This document shows, in pieces, positions 1 to 8,468 of a stretch of DNA of 55,234 nucleotides. This DNA comes from Nitrospira sp. (GTDB taxonomy: Bacteria > Nitrospirota > Nitrospiria > Nitrospirales > Nitrospiraceae). Position 1 is the first letter of the stretch. Every line of letters starts with the position of its first letter. Position numbers and translations under genes: made by a program. Below the pieces are notes generated by a model. The model saw nothing but the letters and a program-made list of their open reading frames with translations, searched no databases and was not told the origin of the DNA. The DNA lies in assembly GCA_020853775.1 (NCBI GenBank), contig JADYYH010000001.1, forward strand, positions 1-55,234. Reading direction: 5' to 3'.

Positions 1-2
1 CT

Positions 3-125
3 GCGATTCAGACGTACATCACCACTCACAACCAAAATCCTCGCGTGTTCACCTGGACGGCGTCCGCGGAGAGCATTGTGGCCAAGGTCGCCAAATGTAA
101 AGAAGCGTTGGACGCACTACACTAG
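3..125 (+). CDS. IS630-family transposase, C-terminal fragment
   Basis: An open frame enters from the left edge and ends at the TAG at 123-125. The 40 visible residues contain the HNQNP and FTWTASAE motifs followed by a short basic helix. This is the usual carboxy end of IS630/Tc1-like DDE transposases; the catalytic domain lies outside the window. The stop is only 2 bp before the next start codon, so no right-hand terminal inverted repeat fits between them. The element may therefore be a remnant, or the neighbouring gene may begin inside the element's end. Family assignment rests on the tail motif alone. Confidence 0.7.
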   Translation, partial: AIQTYITTHNQNPRVFTWTASAESIVAKVAKCKEALDALH

Positions 126-127
126 CC

Positions 128-1036
128 ATGGCAATTCGGCCTCGATGGGGTCTTGCGGCGGCGCTCTGCGCCGCCGCCTGCCTCCTCGGAGGAATTCGCC
201 CCGCTCACGCAGTCGATTCCCTTCAGGCTTTGTGCGCAGACTGGAAGAGTCGCCACCCCGAATGGATCTGGTGCGACGATTTCGAGATCGATCGCCTCAG
301 CCACTACTTCGAATACGATATTCGTCATGGCCGCTTTGTGCGCGAAGCCGGATCGGGAGTCGGCGGCTCGACCGGCATGCGCGCGGAGTATCTGCCCGGT
401 GATCCTCATGGAGGGTCGCTCCATCTGGCCTTCGGCAAAACTCCGAGCGAGTATATGAGGCCGGTCGACGAGGGCACCGCCAAGTATCGGGACATCTACT
501 GGCGGTTCGACCTGCGGCTGCAACCGGGCTGGACCGGGGGTGGGGCCGATAAGCTCACGCGAGCGACGATCCTTTCGAGCGACCGGTTTGCCCAGGCAGC
601 CATCGGCCATTTGTGGAGTGGCGGCTTACCCGGCTCCGATCCTGAACGGCTCTACCTCGATCCCGCCTCCGGCACTGATGAATTGGGCGCCTTGCGCACG
701 ACAACCTATAACGATTTTCCCCGTCTGCGCTGGCTCGGCGCTGCGGGCGGCCAGACTGCGTTGTTCAGCCCTGCCAACATCGGCACATGGTTTTGCATCG
801 AAGTACACATGAAGTTGAACAGTCGCGATGCCGAGGACGGTGTGTTCGAGTATTGGATGGATGGTCGGCTGGAAGCGCAACGGACCAACGTGAACTGGAT
901 CGGCAGCTATAATGCGTACGGCATCAATGCCGTCTACCTCGAACAGTATTGGACCTCGGTCCCGTTCAGCAAGGTGCAACAGCGCTATTTCGACAATTTC
1001 GTAGTCTCCACGGCGCGTATCGGATGTGCCCGCTGA
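128..1036 (+). CDS. Secreted concanavalin A-like (polysaccharide lyase-like) protein
   Basis: This 302-residue protein starts with a clear Sec signal peptide: a basic start, a hydrophobic run at about residues 9-22, and an AHA cleavage site near residue 28. The mature part has many Trp, Tyr and Gly residues in a pattern typical of jelly-roll glycan-binding or lyase folds. Examples are YWRFDLRL, LYLDP, a GTWFCIE segment, and a closing DNFVVST with a late Cys. I think it is a periplasmic or extracellular protein related to alginate/heparin lyase-like beta-sandwich families. The substrate is unknown and catalytic residues cannot be assigned. The ATG has no obvious Shine-Dalgarno and lies 2 bp after the transposase stop, so translation may be coupled or the promoter may have been altered by the insertion. 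Confidence 0.75.
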   Translation: MAIRPRWGLAAALCAAACLLGGIRPAHAVDSLQALCADWKSRHPEWIWCDDFEIDRLSHYFEYDIRHGRFVREAGSGVGGSTGMRAEYLPGDPHGGSLHLAFGKTPSEYMRPVDEGTAKYRDIYWRFDLRLQPGWTGGGADKLTRATILSSDRFAQAAIGHLWSGGLPGSDPERLYLDPASGTDELGALRTTTYNDFPRLRWLGAAGGQTALFSPANIGTWFCIEVHMKLNSRDAEDGVFEYWMDGRLEAQRTNVNWIGSYNAYGINAVYLEQYWTSVPFSKVQQRYFDNFVVSTARIGCAR

Positions 1037-1134
1037 ATGGAACCACCGGCCCGCTCCGGCCGATGATCGGAAAAGTTAACCGTTTCTTGATCTGCCGTGA
1101 CAGCCGGCTGGTGTAGACTGCCGACCCATTACGT

Positions 1135-3273
1135 ATGGCATTACGGTCCACAGCGTCAGACTCCCAGCCTCCGGCACCGACACCCAAGCCTTCCCCCGGA
1201 CGCCCGATCACCAGCGACCTTTCGCGCCCCGAATGGTTCATCAATCGGGAGCTCAGCCTCCTGGAATTCAATCGCCGCGTGCTCGATCTGGCCAAGGACC
1301 AGAAGGTCCCCCTGCTGGAACGCCTCAAATACCTCTGCATCGTGAGTTCCAATCTCGATGAATTTTTCGAGGTTCGCGTCGCCGGCCTCAAAGAACAGGT
1401 CACGCATGGAGTGGAGCAACGGGGGGCCGACGGGCTGACGCCATCGGAGCTCCTGGCGCGCATTGCCGTCCTCACTCGCCAGCTGGTGCAGGAACAGTAC
1501 GTCGTGCTGAATCAGTCGCTGATCCCGAAGCTGGCCGACGAACGGATCCGCTTCCTGAAACGGGCCGACTGGATGCCGTCGCACATTCGCTGGATGCGCC
1601 GTTTCTTTTCACGCGAGTTGCTCCCGCTGCTGAGTCCGGTCGGACTGGACCCGGCACATCCGTTTCCGAAACTGCTCAATAAAAGTCTGAATTTTCTGGT
1701 GACGTTGGAAGGAACCGACGCGTTCGGGCGCCCCAATGGCACGGCCATCGTGCAAGTGCCGAGGTCGCTCCCGCGCGTGATTCACCTCCCCGTGCGCAAT
1801 GCCGCCTGGCCGCATGATTTTGCGTTCCTGTCGTCGGTGATTCACGCCTTTGTGCACCAACTGTTTCCCGGCATGCATGTCACCGGGTGCTATCAGTTCC
1901 GCGTCACGCGAAACAGCAATCTGTTCGTCGACGAAGAAGACGTGGACGACCTTCGCCGCGCGCTTGAAGGCCAGCTGCCGGACCGCCGCTTCGGCGATGA
2001 GGTGCGGCTGGAAGTGGCCGACAATTGCCCGCCGGATCTGGTCTATTTTCTCCGCGAACAGTTTCACCTCGATGCGCGAGATATTTATCAGTGCCATGGA
2101 CCGGTCAACCTCCATCGGCTCATGGCCGTGCCCGATCTCGTCGATCGCCCCGACCTGAAATTTCAACCGTTCACGCCCGGCGTACCGACAACTCCGGTGC
2201 CGAGCGAAGACTGGTTCGATGCCATCCGGCAGAGCGACATCCTGCTGCATCATCCCTATCAGTCATTCGCCCCGGTTACCGAGTTCCTTCGCCAAGCGGC
2301 CACGGATCCACACGTGCTCACGATCAAGCAGACGTTGTATCGAACCGGGGCGGATTCGGCCATTGTGCAATCCCTTGTGGATGCCGCGCGCGGCGGGAAA
2401 GAAGTCACGGTGGTGATCGAATTACGAGCCCGCTTCGACGAAGAAGCCAATATCGAGCTGGCACACGATCTGGAGGAAGCCGGAGCGCATGTCGTGTACG
2501 GCGTGGTGGGACTGAAGACCCATGCGAAGATGAGCCTCGTGCTGCGGCGGGAAGGCCGGCTTTTGCGCAGCTATACCCATCTCGGCACCGGCAACTATCA
2601 CGCCCGCAATGCGCGGCTCTATACGGATTTCGGGCTCCTCACCTGTGATGCGGCGATCGGTCGGGATGTGCGAACCGTCTTTCAACAACTCACCTCTCTG
2701 GGGCAACCGGGGCGACTCAAGCACCTCCTCCAATCGCCGTTCACCTTGCATACGACGTTGCTGAAATGGATCGCCCGCGAAACCGATCGCGCCAGGCAAG
2801 GCAAACCGGCCCATATCATCGCCAAGATGAATGCGTTGCTGGAGCCGCAGATTATTCGCGCGCTGTACAAAGCGTCTCAGGCCGGCGTCAAAATTGATTT
2901 GATCGTCCGGGGCCCCTGTGCCTTACGACCAGGAATCGCCGGCCTTTCGGAACATATTCGCGTACGCTCCATCATCGGACGATTTCTCGAGCACAGCCGG
3001 ATTTTTTATTTCCTCAACGACGGCGACGACAGGGTGTTTCTGTCCAGCGCGGATTGGATGGATCGCAACTTTTTCCGTCGCATCGAGGTCGCGTTTCCGG
3101 TGCTGGATCCGGTGCTCCGCCGCAGGCTCATCGAGGAAGGTCTCCGTCCCTATCTCGAAGACAATACTCACGCTTGGATTCTTCATCGAGACGGCACCTA
3201 CAAGCGACAAACGCCCGGACGAAGAGCGGCGCGTTCAGCCCAACAATGGCTGATGAACCGGCTCGTCACTTAA
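1135..3273 (+). CDS. ppk1: Polyphosphate kinase 1
   Basis: PPK1 reversibly polymerises the gamma-phosphate of ATP into inorganic polyphosphate. The 712-residue length is normal for the family. The N-terminal domain begins with the family motif FINRELSLLEFN (about 35-46), followed by SNLDEFFEVR. The autophosphorylated histidine is in KTHAK (His463, equivalent to E. coli His435), and the second catalytic histidine is in LEHSRIFYF (His620, equivalent to E. coli His592). THLGTGNYH and a basic RALYKASQAG stretch complete the C-terminal phospholipase D-like domains. It stands alone, with a 98-bp upstream gap that contains a TAGACT -10-like box but no convincing -35. No ppx gene is nearby. Confidence 0.97.
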   Translation: MALRSTASDSQPPAPTPKPSPGRPITSDLSRPEWFINRELSLLEFNRRVLDLAKDQKVPLLERLKYLCIVSSNLDEFFEVRVAGLKEQVTHGVEQRGADGLTPSELLARIAVLTRQLVQEQYVVLNQSLIPKLADERIRFLKRADWMPSHIRWMRRFFSRELLPLLSPVGLDPAHPFPKLLNKSLNFLVTLEGTDAFGRPNGTAIVQVPRSLPRVIHLPVRNAAWPHDFAFLSSVIHAFVHQLFPGMHVTGCYQFRVTRNSNLFVDEEDVDDLRRALEGQLPDRRFGDEVRLEVADNCPPDLVYFLREQFHLDARDIYQCHGPVNLHRLMAVPDLVDRPDLKFQPFTPGVPTTPVPSEDWFDAIRQSDILLHHPYQSFAPVTEFLRQAATDPHVLTIKQTLYRTGADSAIVQSLVDAARGGKEVTVVIELRARFDEEANIELAHDLEEAGAHVVYGVVGLKTHAKMSLVLRREGRLLRSYTHLGTGNYHARNARLYTDFGLLTCDAAIGRDVRTVFQQLTSLGQPGRLKHLLQSPFTLHTTLLKWIARETDRARQGKPAHIIAKMNALLEPQIIRALYKASQAGVKIDLIVRGPCALRPGIAGLSEHIRVRSIIGRFLEHSRIFYFLNDGDDRVFLSSADWMDRNFFRRIEVAFPVLDPVLRRRLIEEGLRPYLEDNTHAWILHRDGTYKRQTPGRRAARSAQQWLMNRLVT

Positions 3274-3382
3274 CCGTCCAATTCCACATCTGCTCCCACG
3301 GTTCATGACCATCTCGCCGTCAGCATGGGGGCTGGTCAATCGCCTCAACAAGGGGCGTGCACTCGCCTCGCTCGACAGACAG

Positions 3383-3598
3383 TTATAAGGCGTCAGCGGA
3401 CAGGCGTTCGAGTCGCTCGGTGAGGCATCCAGGGCAGAGTGTCGCCTGAAACCTGGGGATTCCGGGCATCGCGCGGAAATCGCTGTGGCACTCCCGGCAG
3501 ACGCGGTTGCTCCGGGACAAGCCATGGCGCAGCGTCAAGACATCTTGACGGCGTGAACGGGACCGATCGAGCTGCAGGCCTCCCTGTACGAGTCGCAT
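3383..3598 (-). CDS. Small zinc-ribbon-like protein (71 aa)
   Basis: The reading frame is short, but the start is well supported: AAGGAGG lies 5 bp upstream of the ATG. The protein has a basic N-terminal third and then two Cys pairs, CREC at about residue 34 and CPGC at about residue 55. The 18 residues between them make a plausible zinc knuckle or rubredoxin-like site. I do not recognise the family. Immediately upstream is a perfect 8-bp inverted repeat (3615-3643) that could be an operator. The neighbours (ppk1 convergent, a lipoprotein upstream) give no functional clue. Confidence 0.7.
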   Translation of the reverse strand: MRLVQGGLQLDRSRSRRQDVLTLRHGLSRSNRVCRECHSDFRAMPGIPRFQATLCPGCLTERLERLSADAL

Positions 3599-3614
3599 AG
3601 GATCCTCCTTCGCT

Positions 3615-3643
3615 GGTGATCAGATGAGGCGACAATGATCACC
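3615..3643. promoter_or_regulatory. Inverted repeat upstream of the zinc-ribbon gene
   Basis: GGTGATCA at 3615-3622 and TGATCACC at 3636-3643 form a perfect 8-bp inverted repeat with a 13-bp spacer, ending 17 bp upstream of the start codon at 3598. A further GATCAC occurs at 3655-3660. The size and spacing fit a dimeric repressor site. No regulator is identified. Confidence 0.45.
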
Positions 3644-3777
3644 TTACAGGAGGAAGATCACGGCGGCGTCCGGAGACGGTAAACATTGTGTTAACGAAAC
3701 ATGAGCGGCATGAGAAGAGGCCGGGATAGGCGCGGCGGGAGTCATGGGTGTGCAGCGAGGCCAGGCCGCACGCGATT

Positions 3778-3813
3778 CAAAAATGTCGCGCAGTCTTTAG
3801 GATACTGCGCGAC
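3778..3813 (-). terminator. Rho-independent terminator of the 3836-4588 gene
   Basis: Read on the minus strand, a perfect 10-bp stem (GTCGCGCAGT / ACTGCGCGAC, 3785-3794 and 3804-3813) with a 9-nt loop is followed by ATTTTTG. It begins 22 bp after the lipoprotein stop codon. Confidence 0.85.
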
Positions 3814-3835
3814 CGCAGTTCAATGTATTCCGCTA

Positions 3836-4588
3836 TTACTTGGCCGACCCTCGCGACCGTTCAATGACCGGCGCCCAGGACGGTTCAAGATCGCGCTTAG
3901 CCGTGGCATGAAACCTGGCTCCGGCCTCGGCATCTCGACTTCCACGTTTCACGTTGACGGTATGAACGGCGAAATAGGCGGGGGTGCCCAGCACCTGAAG
4001 ATCGGCAATCACTTGGGCCAACGGCTTTCCCCAGAATGCTTCAAAGTAATGGGCCTGCACCTCATCGGCCGCATTCTCCTGCAGCACCATCGTAGAAGCG
4101 CCGACTTCATACTCACCCATGAAGTGTATCCCTCCAGGAACCACCGTGGTATCACTTTGCGTCACCACCGACTTCGGCAACAGAAAGAGGGTCGCTTCCC
4201 GCACCTTACCGAATCCCTTTTCTGATGTACTGAACGCCACCGCGGCGTAACGGCCGGGGGGCACATTCTGCACATAGACCGTTCCACCTCCACCAGCCCC
4301 GGGAGGAGGAGACACAATACTCGTCGGAATGAGTTTGGTCCCTTCGTATAAATCCCGGTCATTTTCGACTTTCACCAGATACAGGCGATCTTCCGTGTTC
4401 GGCACCCATGCGGCACTCTTGAGCGTGATGCCGATCACGGCACTCTGCTGATCGACCGGCTTGGTGATGTGGACGGGGGAGACAAACTCTCCGGCCAACC
4501 GCTGAAACTGTTTCTTGGGGGGCTTACTCACGCAGGCCGCATTGACCAGACAGGCCATGGCTACTATCGCGATGACCATTCGATTCAT
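3836..4588 (-). CDS. Putative lipoprotein of unknown function
   Basis: I place the start at the ATG at 4588, preceded by AGAGGA at good spacing; an upstream in-frame ATG at 4615 lacks this. The 250-residue product begins MNRMVIAIVAMACLVNAAC, a lipoprotein signal peptide whose lipobox (NAAC) is not ideal. The rest is soluble and beta-rich with no motif I recognise. A PPGAGGGGTVYVQNVPPGRYAA segment near the middle resembles the edge of a carboxypeptidase-regulatory/transthyretin-like fold (PPGRY). It is probably anchored in the outer or inner membrane. It has its own promoter (4633-4661) and terminator (3778-3813), so it is monocistronic. Confidence 0.85.
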   Translation of the reverse strand: MNRMVIAIVAMACLVNAACVSKPPKKQFQRLAGEFVSPVHITKPVDQQSAVIGITLKSAAWVPNTEDRLYLVKVENDRDLYEGTKLIPTSIVSPPPGAGGGGTVYVQNVPPGRYAAVAFSTSEKGFGKVREATLFLLPKSVVTQSDTTVVPGGIHFMGEYEVGASTMVLQENAADEVQAHYFEAFWGKPLAQVIADLQVLGTPAYFAVHTVNVKRGSRDAEAGARFHATAKRDLEPSWAPVIERSRGSAK

Positions 4589-4632
4589 AGAACGTCCTCT
4601 GGTTAGGTCGCACATACCGGTTCGGCGGCCAC

Positions 4633-4661
4633 AGTGTAGGAGATTCTACGGTGCGTCTCAA
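4633..4661 (-). promoter_or_regulatory. Sigma-70-type promoter for the 3836-4588 lipoprotein
   Basis: On the minus strand, TTGAGA (4656-4661) and TACACT (4633-4638) are separated by exactly 17 bp. Transcription would start near 4626, about 38 bp before the chosen start codon. The same -10 (TACACT, N17) occurs in front of the SUMF1-family gene at 50968-50996. Confidence 0.65.
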
Positions 4662-4753
4662 TCGATACTTAGGAAGGGGGGGGCGTTAGGGCCAGACGGA
4701 TCGAGGCTGAATGGCAAGCGGAAATCAGCAAGTCGTGGGGGCATGAAACAGGG

Positions 4754-4791
4754 CAAAAATTGAGGAGCAGTAGAGCAGGGCTCAAGCTCCT
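4754..4791 (-). terminator. Rho-independent terminator of the TPR lipoprotein gene
   Basis: On the minus strand, AGGAGC...GCTCCT (4763-4768 and 4786-4791) encloses a second stem GAGC/GCTC and is followed by CAATTTTTGCC. The outer stem overlaps the TAG stop at 4790-4792. Confidence 0.75.
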
Positions 4792-6052
4792 ACGGCACGG
4801 GTGTAACAGGCGCAAGAGGCATATCTGCCGCTGTTTTCCCTTGGCTTTGACTTTCCAATGAGAGGCGTTTCAACACACTCTTGGCCCGCTCCTCCAGGCG
4901 TTCGGCCTCGCCGGAGCGTTGGCGACGTCTCAATAATGAGGCGTAGCTCGTTAACGTCTTCACATAGGCTTCACGATCATACCCGACCGCCTGCTCGTAG
5001 ATCGCCAGGGCCTGCTTGTACAGATCTTCCGACTGGTCCAGCTTATTCTGCGACTGATAGAGCGACGCCAGGTTTTTTAATTCACCGGCCACTTGCGGGT
5101 TCTCCGCCCCCTGCTGCTTTTCCCGAATCGCAATCGCCTGCTGAAACAACGGCTCTGCCTGCGAATACAGCCCCTGCAGTTCATACAGTTGGCCCAGGCG
5201 GCTCATGGCCTCGGCCGTATCCACATGGTCGTTCCCGATCGACTTCCTGAAGATGCTAACAGCACGCTGATAGAGCGCCTCGGCCTGAGAATATTGATTC
5301 TGCGCTCGATAGGTATCGCCGAGGTTCTCCAGATTCCGCGCCACGATCGGGTGATTGGGACCAAAGGCCTTTTCATGAATCGTGAGGGCGCGCTGATACA
5401 GCGGCATGGCACGCGGGTGCTGCCCCTGTGCTTGATACATTTTCGCCAGATTGTCGCGTGTGATCGCCGTCAGGCTATGTTCAGGGCCGAGCTGCTTTTC
5501 AAAAATCGCCAGGGCCCGCTGCAAGACCGGTTCGGCATCGGAGAAGCGCCGTTGATCCTGATACACCACGGCAATGTTATTGAGGCTTTCCGCCGTTTTG
5601 CTGTGGTCCGGGCCAAACACCTTCTCTCGGATTTCTCTGGCTCGCTGATGAAGCGCTTCCGACTGCGTGTATAACCCCTGGAGGCGGTAGAGTTCGCCCA
5701 AGTCCGTCAGACTCGCCGCCGTCTCAGCGTGAGCAGCGCCATAGACGCGCTCTCGGATGGCCAAGGCTTCCTGGAACAGCGCTTCGGCGCGCGGATACCG
5801 GCCCAGCTCACGATTCACTTCGCCCAACTGGCTCAACGTTTCGGCGAGACGCTTGCCTTGCGGATCCAGCACTTCCGCTTCTTTACGCGCCGCCACAAAG
5901 GATTCTTCCGCATGCGTATAGTCGCCCGACCGCATCGCGTTATTCCCATCGTCCATGGCCGAACGCCACCGGTGGTCTTTTGCGCAACCGGAGAAGGACC
6001 CGAAAAAGACCATACCAATGGTGAATGCCAGCACGCTGGATCGCATGTTCAT
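4790..6052 (-). CDS. TPR-repeat lipoprotein, kinesin light chain type
   Basis: The start is set at the ATG at 6052 (GAAGAG about 9 bp upstream); an in-frame ATG at 6115 would add 21 unlikely residues before the signal peptide. The signal peptide ends in a good lipobox, FSGC, so the mature protein is lipid-anchored. The rest is about eight 42-residue tetratricopeptide repeats of the kinesin light chain type (LFQEALAIRE, LYQRALTIHEKAFGPNHP and variants). These repeats usually act as protein-protein scaffolds. No catalytic domain is present. The last 20 residues are polar. It is flanked by its own terminator. No partner is evident among the neighbours. Confidence 0.9.
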   Translation of the reverse strand: MNMRSSVLAFTIGMVFFGSFSGCAKDHRWRSAMDDGNNAMRSGDYTHAEESFVAARKEAEVLDPQGKRLAETLSQLGEVNRELGRYPRAEALFQEALAIRERVYGAAHAETAASLTDLGELYRLQGLYTQSEALHQRAREIREKVFGPDHSKTAESLNNIAVVYQDQRRFSDAEPVLQRALAIFEKQLGPEHSLTAITRDNLAKMYQAQGQHPRAMPLYQRALTIHEKAFGPNHPIVARNLENLGDTYRAQNQYSQAEALYQRAVSIFRKSIGNDHVDTAEAMSRLGQLYELQGLYSQAEPLFQQAIAIREKQQGAENPQVAGELKNLASLYQSQNKLDQSEDLYKQALAIYEQAVGYDREAYVKTLTSYASLLRRRQRSGEAERLEERAKSVLKRLSLESQSQGKTAADMPLAPVTPVP

Positions 6053-6282
6053 GATGGTAACTCTTCGGTGGTGAAGCGGTTGTGTTTGGAGACTACCTTT
6101 GCTTGCAGAATACACTAAGACTTACCCCCTCTGGAGGCTCAAATCAACCCCGGGGAAACAACTTTTTCTATAGCGCAGATCATTCTATGTTTTCAGCCAC
6201 TTAGCCCTGGCAACCGTCACACGTATTCTGCGGCAGTGAGGATCAAACGACTGCGAGGGACACATCGTGAGGGTGACACCGA

Positions 6283-8298
6283 CTAGGGTGTTTCCGAAGC
6301 GGAATCGACGCGGGGGGCAAGCTTGGCGATGCCGGACGTATCGTAAGGCAACACACTGAAGACTTTGGCCACATCGATCGCAGGCTTCCCGGGGCGCAAC
6401 CCCTTTTGCGCCAGCGTGGCCATCCATGAAAGCGGCACTAGGACAAACCTGGGCAGCCAGAACACACTGAGGTCAGGGTTGGCCTTGCGGAGACGATCCA
6501 GTAACTCACGTTTGGTCGGAGACACGGGATCGAGCAGATTTAGGGGACTGGGCACCATGTCCCAGGCATCGGTCATCCAACCGAGGAACCGACCGGCAAA
6601 CCCCACATCCACCACGCCAAGCCGATCACCAGCCGACCCCACCGCCACAAAGATATTGCCCAAGCGCTTGCCGAGACGGCCGGGCGGATCGAAATCGCGA
6701 TAATCAACCAGGGCTCCCGGGCGAATGACCTTCACGGACAGGCCCAACTCCTTCCCAAGCTGCACCGCAAGCCGTTCCGATTCCAGCTTCCCCCATACAT
6801 AGGGCCCCGACCCCTTGCTGTCCGGTTCCAAAGGATGATTGTCGGGAATGGGCTGTCCCGTACCCTGGGCCAGCACGGCAAGGCTGCTGACATGGACCAC
6901 ATGCTTGATGCCCACCGCAGCGGCGCCGCGAAGCATCTGCTCCGTCGCATCCAACGAATTACGTTGATGCTCCGGCCACCCGCCGGCGGTTTCTGCCGCG
7001 GCATGAATGACCGTATCCACCCCCTTGAAAAGATGAGCGGCAGCTCCGGTCGCCACATCGGCCACCACGTATTCGGCACCGGCAATCCGCTCCCAGGGGG
7101 ACGGCTCGCGCCGCGCCACCACCCGAACAGGACGACCGCGCGACAACAGTGCCCGAACGATTTCCTTTCCCAAAAATCCCGTTCCACCGGTCACCAACAC
7201 GCCGCGGCTCTCGACCGGTTTCGGGGCGGCCGCCGCCAGAGCCTTGGCCTCTCCAGCCTTGAGGGCCTTGGCGACCCGTTCGCAGATACGCACGGTCTCA
7301 AGCAAACTCTCCGGCGACAAAGGCGACGGGGTACCGGTGCGGGCCGACTCATAAAAAGCCGAAAACAGTTCGGCCAATCCCGGATAACTCCGCTGGCTCT
7401 TGAGGAATCGGCTCGCCATCGCCGAGGTGGTGCCGGTCAACAGCTGCCAGGCCTGCCGGTAGGGCGCGAAGAGCTTATCAATACCGGATGAGCCAGGCCC
7501 GATGGCCCGTTGGGTGGTACTCCGGACGTAATCGGCAAATAAGGATCCGTTCTTTCCAATCACTCGCAGATAACTCTCGACCGGGCGGCCCTCCAACGTG
7601 ACAATCAACGTACCGGTCACGCCGCCGCGGCGCACCAGTGCGTGGACGGTCCCCGCCTGACTGACTTCCAGCGACAAGAGTTCCGTGCGCCCCTCTCCGG
7701 CTTGCTCCAGCACTTGCAGCAGCAAATAGACCGGATGCGGCAGGATATCGAGCAATTGGTGGTCGGCGCGAAGGACTTTTCTGCCACCTGGCGCATGCCG
7801 GACGGTCCGGAATGAAAAGTAGCTTTCGACATGCACCACCCGGCCGATCGAAGGCAGGTATTGCGTCAACACTCGAGTCGGGGGTTCGTAAAGGAGCTGG
7901 TGGCCGGCACAGACGCGAAGGCCTTTTGCACTCGCCTCGTCCAGGATCTGCTGCGCGTCTTCGACGGATTCGGTGAAGGGCTTCTCCACATAAATGTGGC
8001 ATCCGGCCTTGAGCGCCATGCGCGAGAGCGGAGCATGGGTCGCCGGCGGGGTGATGATATGGACGACGTGAAGTTTTTCCGAAGCGAAGAGCTCTTCCGG
8101 CGTCTTAAAACAGCCGATGCCCGGCACGATGTCGCGCATGGCGGCTTGAGCCGCATCGGAGGGATCGGCCACCGCCACCAACTGCACGCCGGGACATCGC
8201 AAGATGGCACGGGCATGGTGTTGCGCATGGCGGCCGGCACCGATGAGCGCGATCCGCAACGGACCTGATACTGGAGTGTTCGAGCTAGGGTTCGTCAC
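6283..8298 (-). CDS. Fused Gfo/Idh/MocA oxidoreductase - SDR/epimerase
   Basis: Two NAD(P)-dependent enzymes are joined in one 671-residue chain. Residues 14-345 form a Gfo/Idh/MocA dehydrogenase: dinucleotide motif LIGAGRHAQHH near 18-28 and the family EKPF motif at 105-108. Residues 366-655 form an extended short-chain dehydrogenase: VTGGTGFLG at 369-377, and a catalytic Tyr500-x3-Lys504 in YVWGK. A low-complexity Ala/Lys linker (about 346-365) joins them. A sugar- or cyclitol-modifying role is likely but the substrate is unknown; the two activities may be sequential. The start codon is GTG with no clear Shine-Dalgarno, so the true start could be a little downstream. A promoter-like pair lies at 8324-8352. 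The glycan locus is only 3.5 kb away, which suggests nucleotide-sugar metabolism. Confidence 0.9.
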   Translation of the reverse strand: MTNPSSNTPVSGPLRIALIGAGRHAQHHARAILRCPGVQLVAVADPSDAAQAAMRDIVPGIGCFKTPEELFASEKLHVVHIITPPATHAPLSRMALKAGCHIYVEKPFTESVEDAQQILDEASAKGLRVCAGHQLLYEPPTRVLTQYLPSIGRVVHVESYFSFRTVRHAPGGRKVLRADHQLLDILPHPVYLLLQVLEQAGEGRTELLSLEVSQAGTVHALVRRGGVTGTLIVTLEGRPVESYLRVIGKNGSLFADYVRSTTQRAIGPGSSGIDKLFAPYRQAWQLLTGTTSAMASRFLKSQRSYPGLAELFSAFYESARTGTPSPLSPESLLETVRICERVAKALKAGEAKALAAAAPKPVESRGVLVTGGTGFLGKEIVRALLSRGRPVRVVARREPSPWERIAGAEYVVADVATGAAAHLFKGVDTVIHAAAETAGGWPEHQRNSLDATEQMLRGAAAVGIKHVVHVSSLAVLAQGTGQPIPDNHPLEPDSKGSGPYVWGKLESERLAVQLGKELGLSVKVIRPGALVDYRDFDPPGRLGKRLGNIFVAVGSAGDRLGVVDVGFAGRFLGWMTDAWDMVPSPLNLLDPVSPTKRELLDRLRKANPDLSVFWLPRFVLVPLSWMATLAQKGLRPGKPAIDVAKVFSVLPYDTSGIAKLAPRVDSASETP

Positions 8299-8323
8299 AA
8301 GTAGTCTGCGAAGGTGCAGTGCT

Positions 8324-8352
8324 ACTATAATCTATTCGCGCACGTTCTTGAA
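8324..8352 (-). promoter_or_regulatory. Possible promoter for the fused oxidoreductase
   Basis: On the minus strand TTCAAG (8347-8352), 17 bp, TATAGT (8324-8329). The -10 is good and the -35 is weak. The predicted start of transcription would leave a leader of only about 20 nt before the GTG at 8298. Confidence 0.4.
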
Positions 8353-8444
8353 GCCTTCTTCGAAATTAGTGCACGAGCGGTGAGCAGCGGGACTAGAAAA
8401 AGACGAGCCTCAACCAACCGGAGTATCGCTGACTGAAGCATCAC

Positions 8445-8462
8445 GGATGCATGGGGGCATCC
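8445..8462 (-). terminator. Hairpin after the response regulator gene
   Basis: A perfect GGATGC/GCATCC stem (8445-8450 and 8457-8462) with a 6-nt loop starts 7 bp beyond the stop codon of the response regulator. It has no T tract, so it may be a weak or Rho-assisted terminator. Confidence 0.35.
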
Positions 8463-8468
8463 ATCGTG

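Noticed and set aside
3701-4225. Plus-strand open frame of 174 codons
   Set aside because: It lies opposite the lipoprotein gene and its terminator, has no ribosome site and gives an Arg/His-rich sequence typical of antisense frames in GC-rich DNA.
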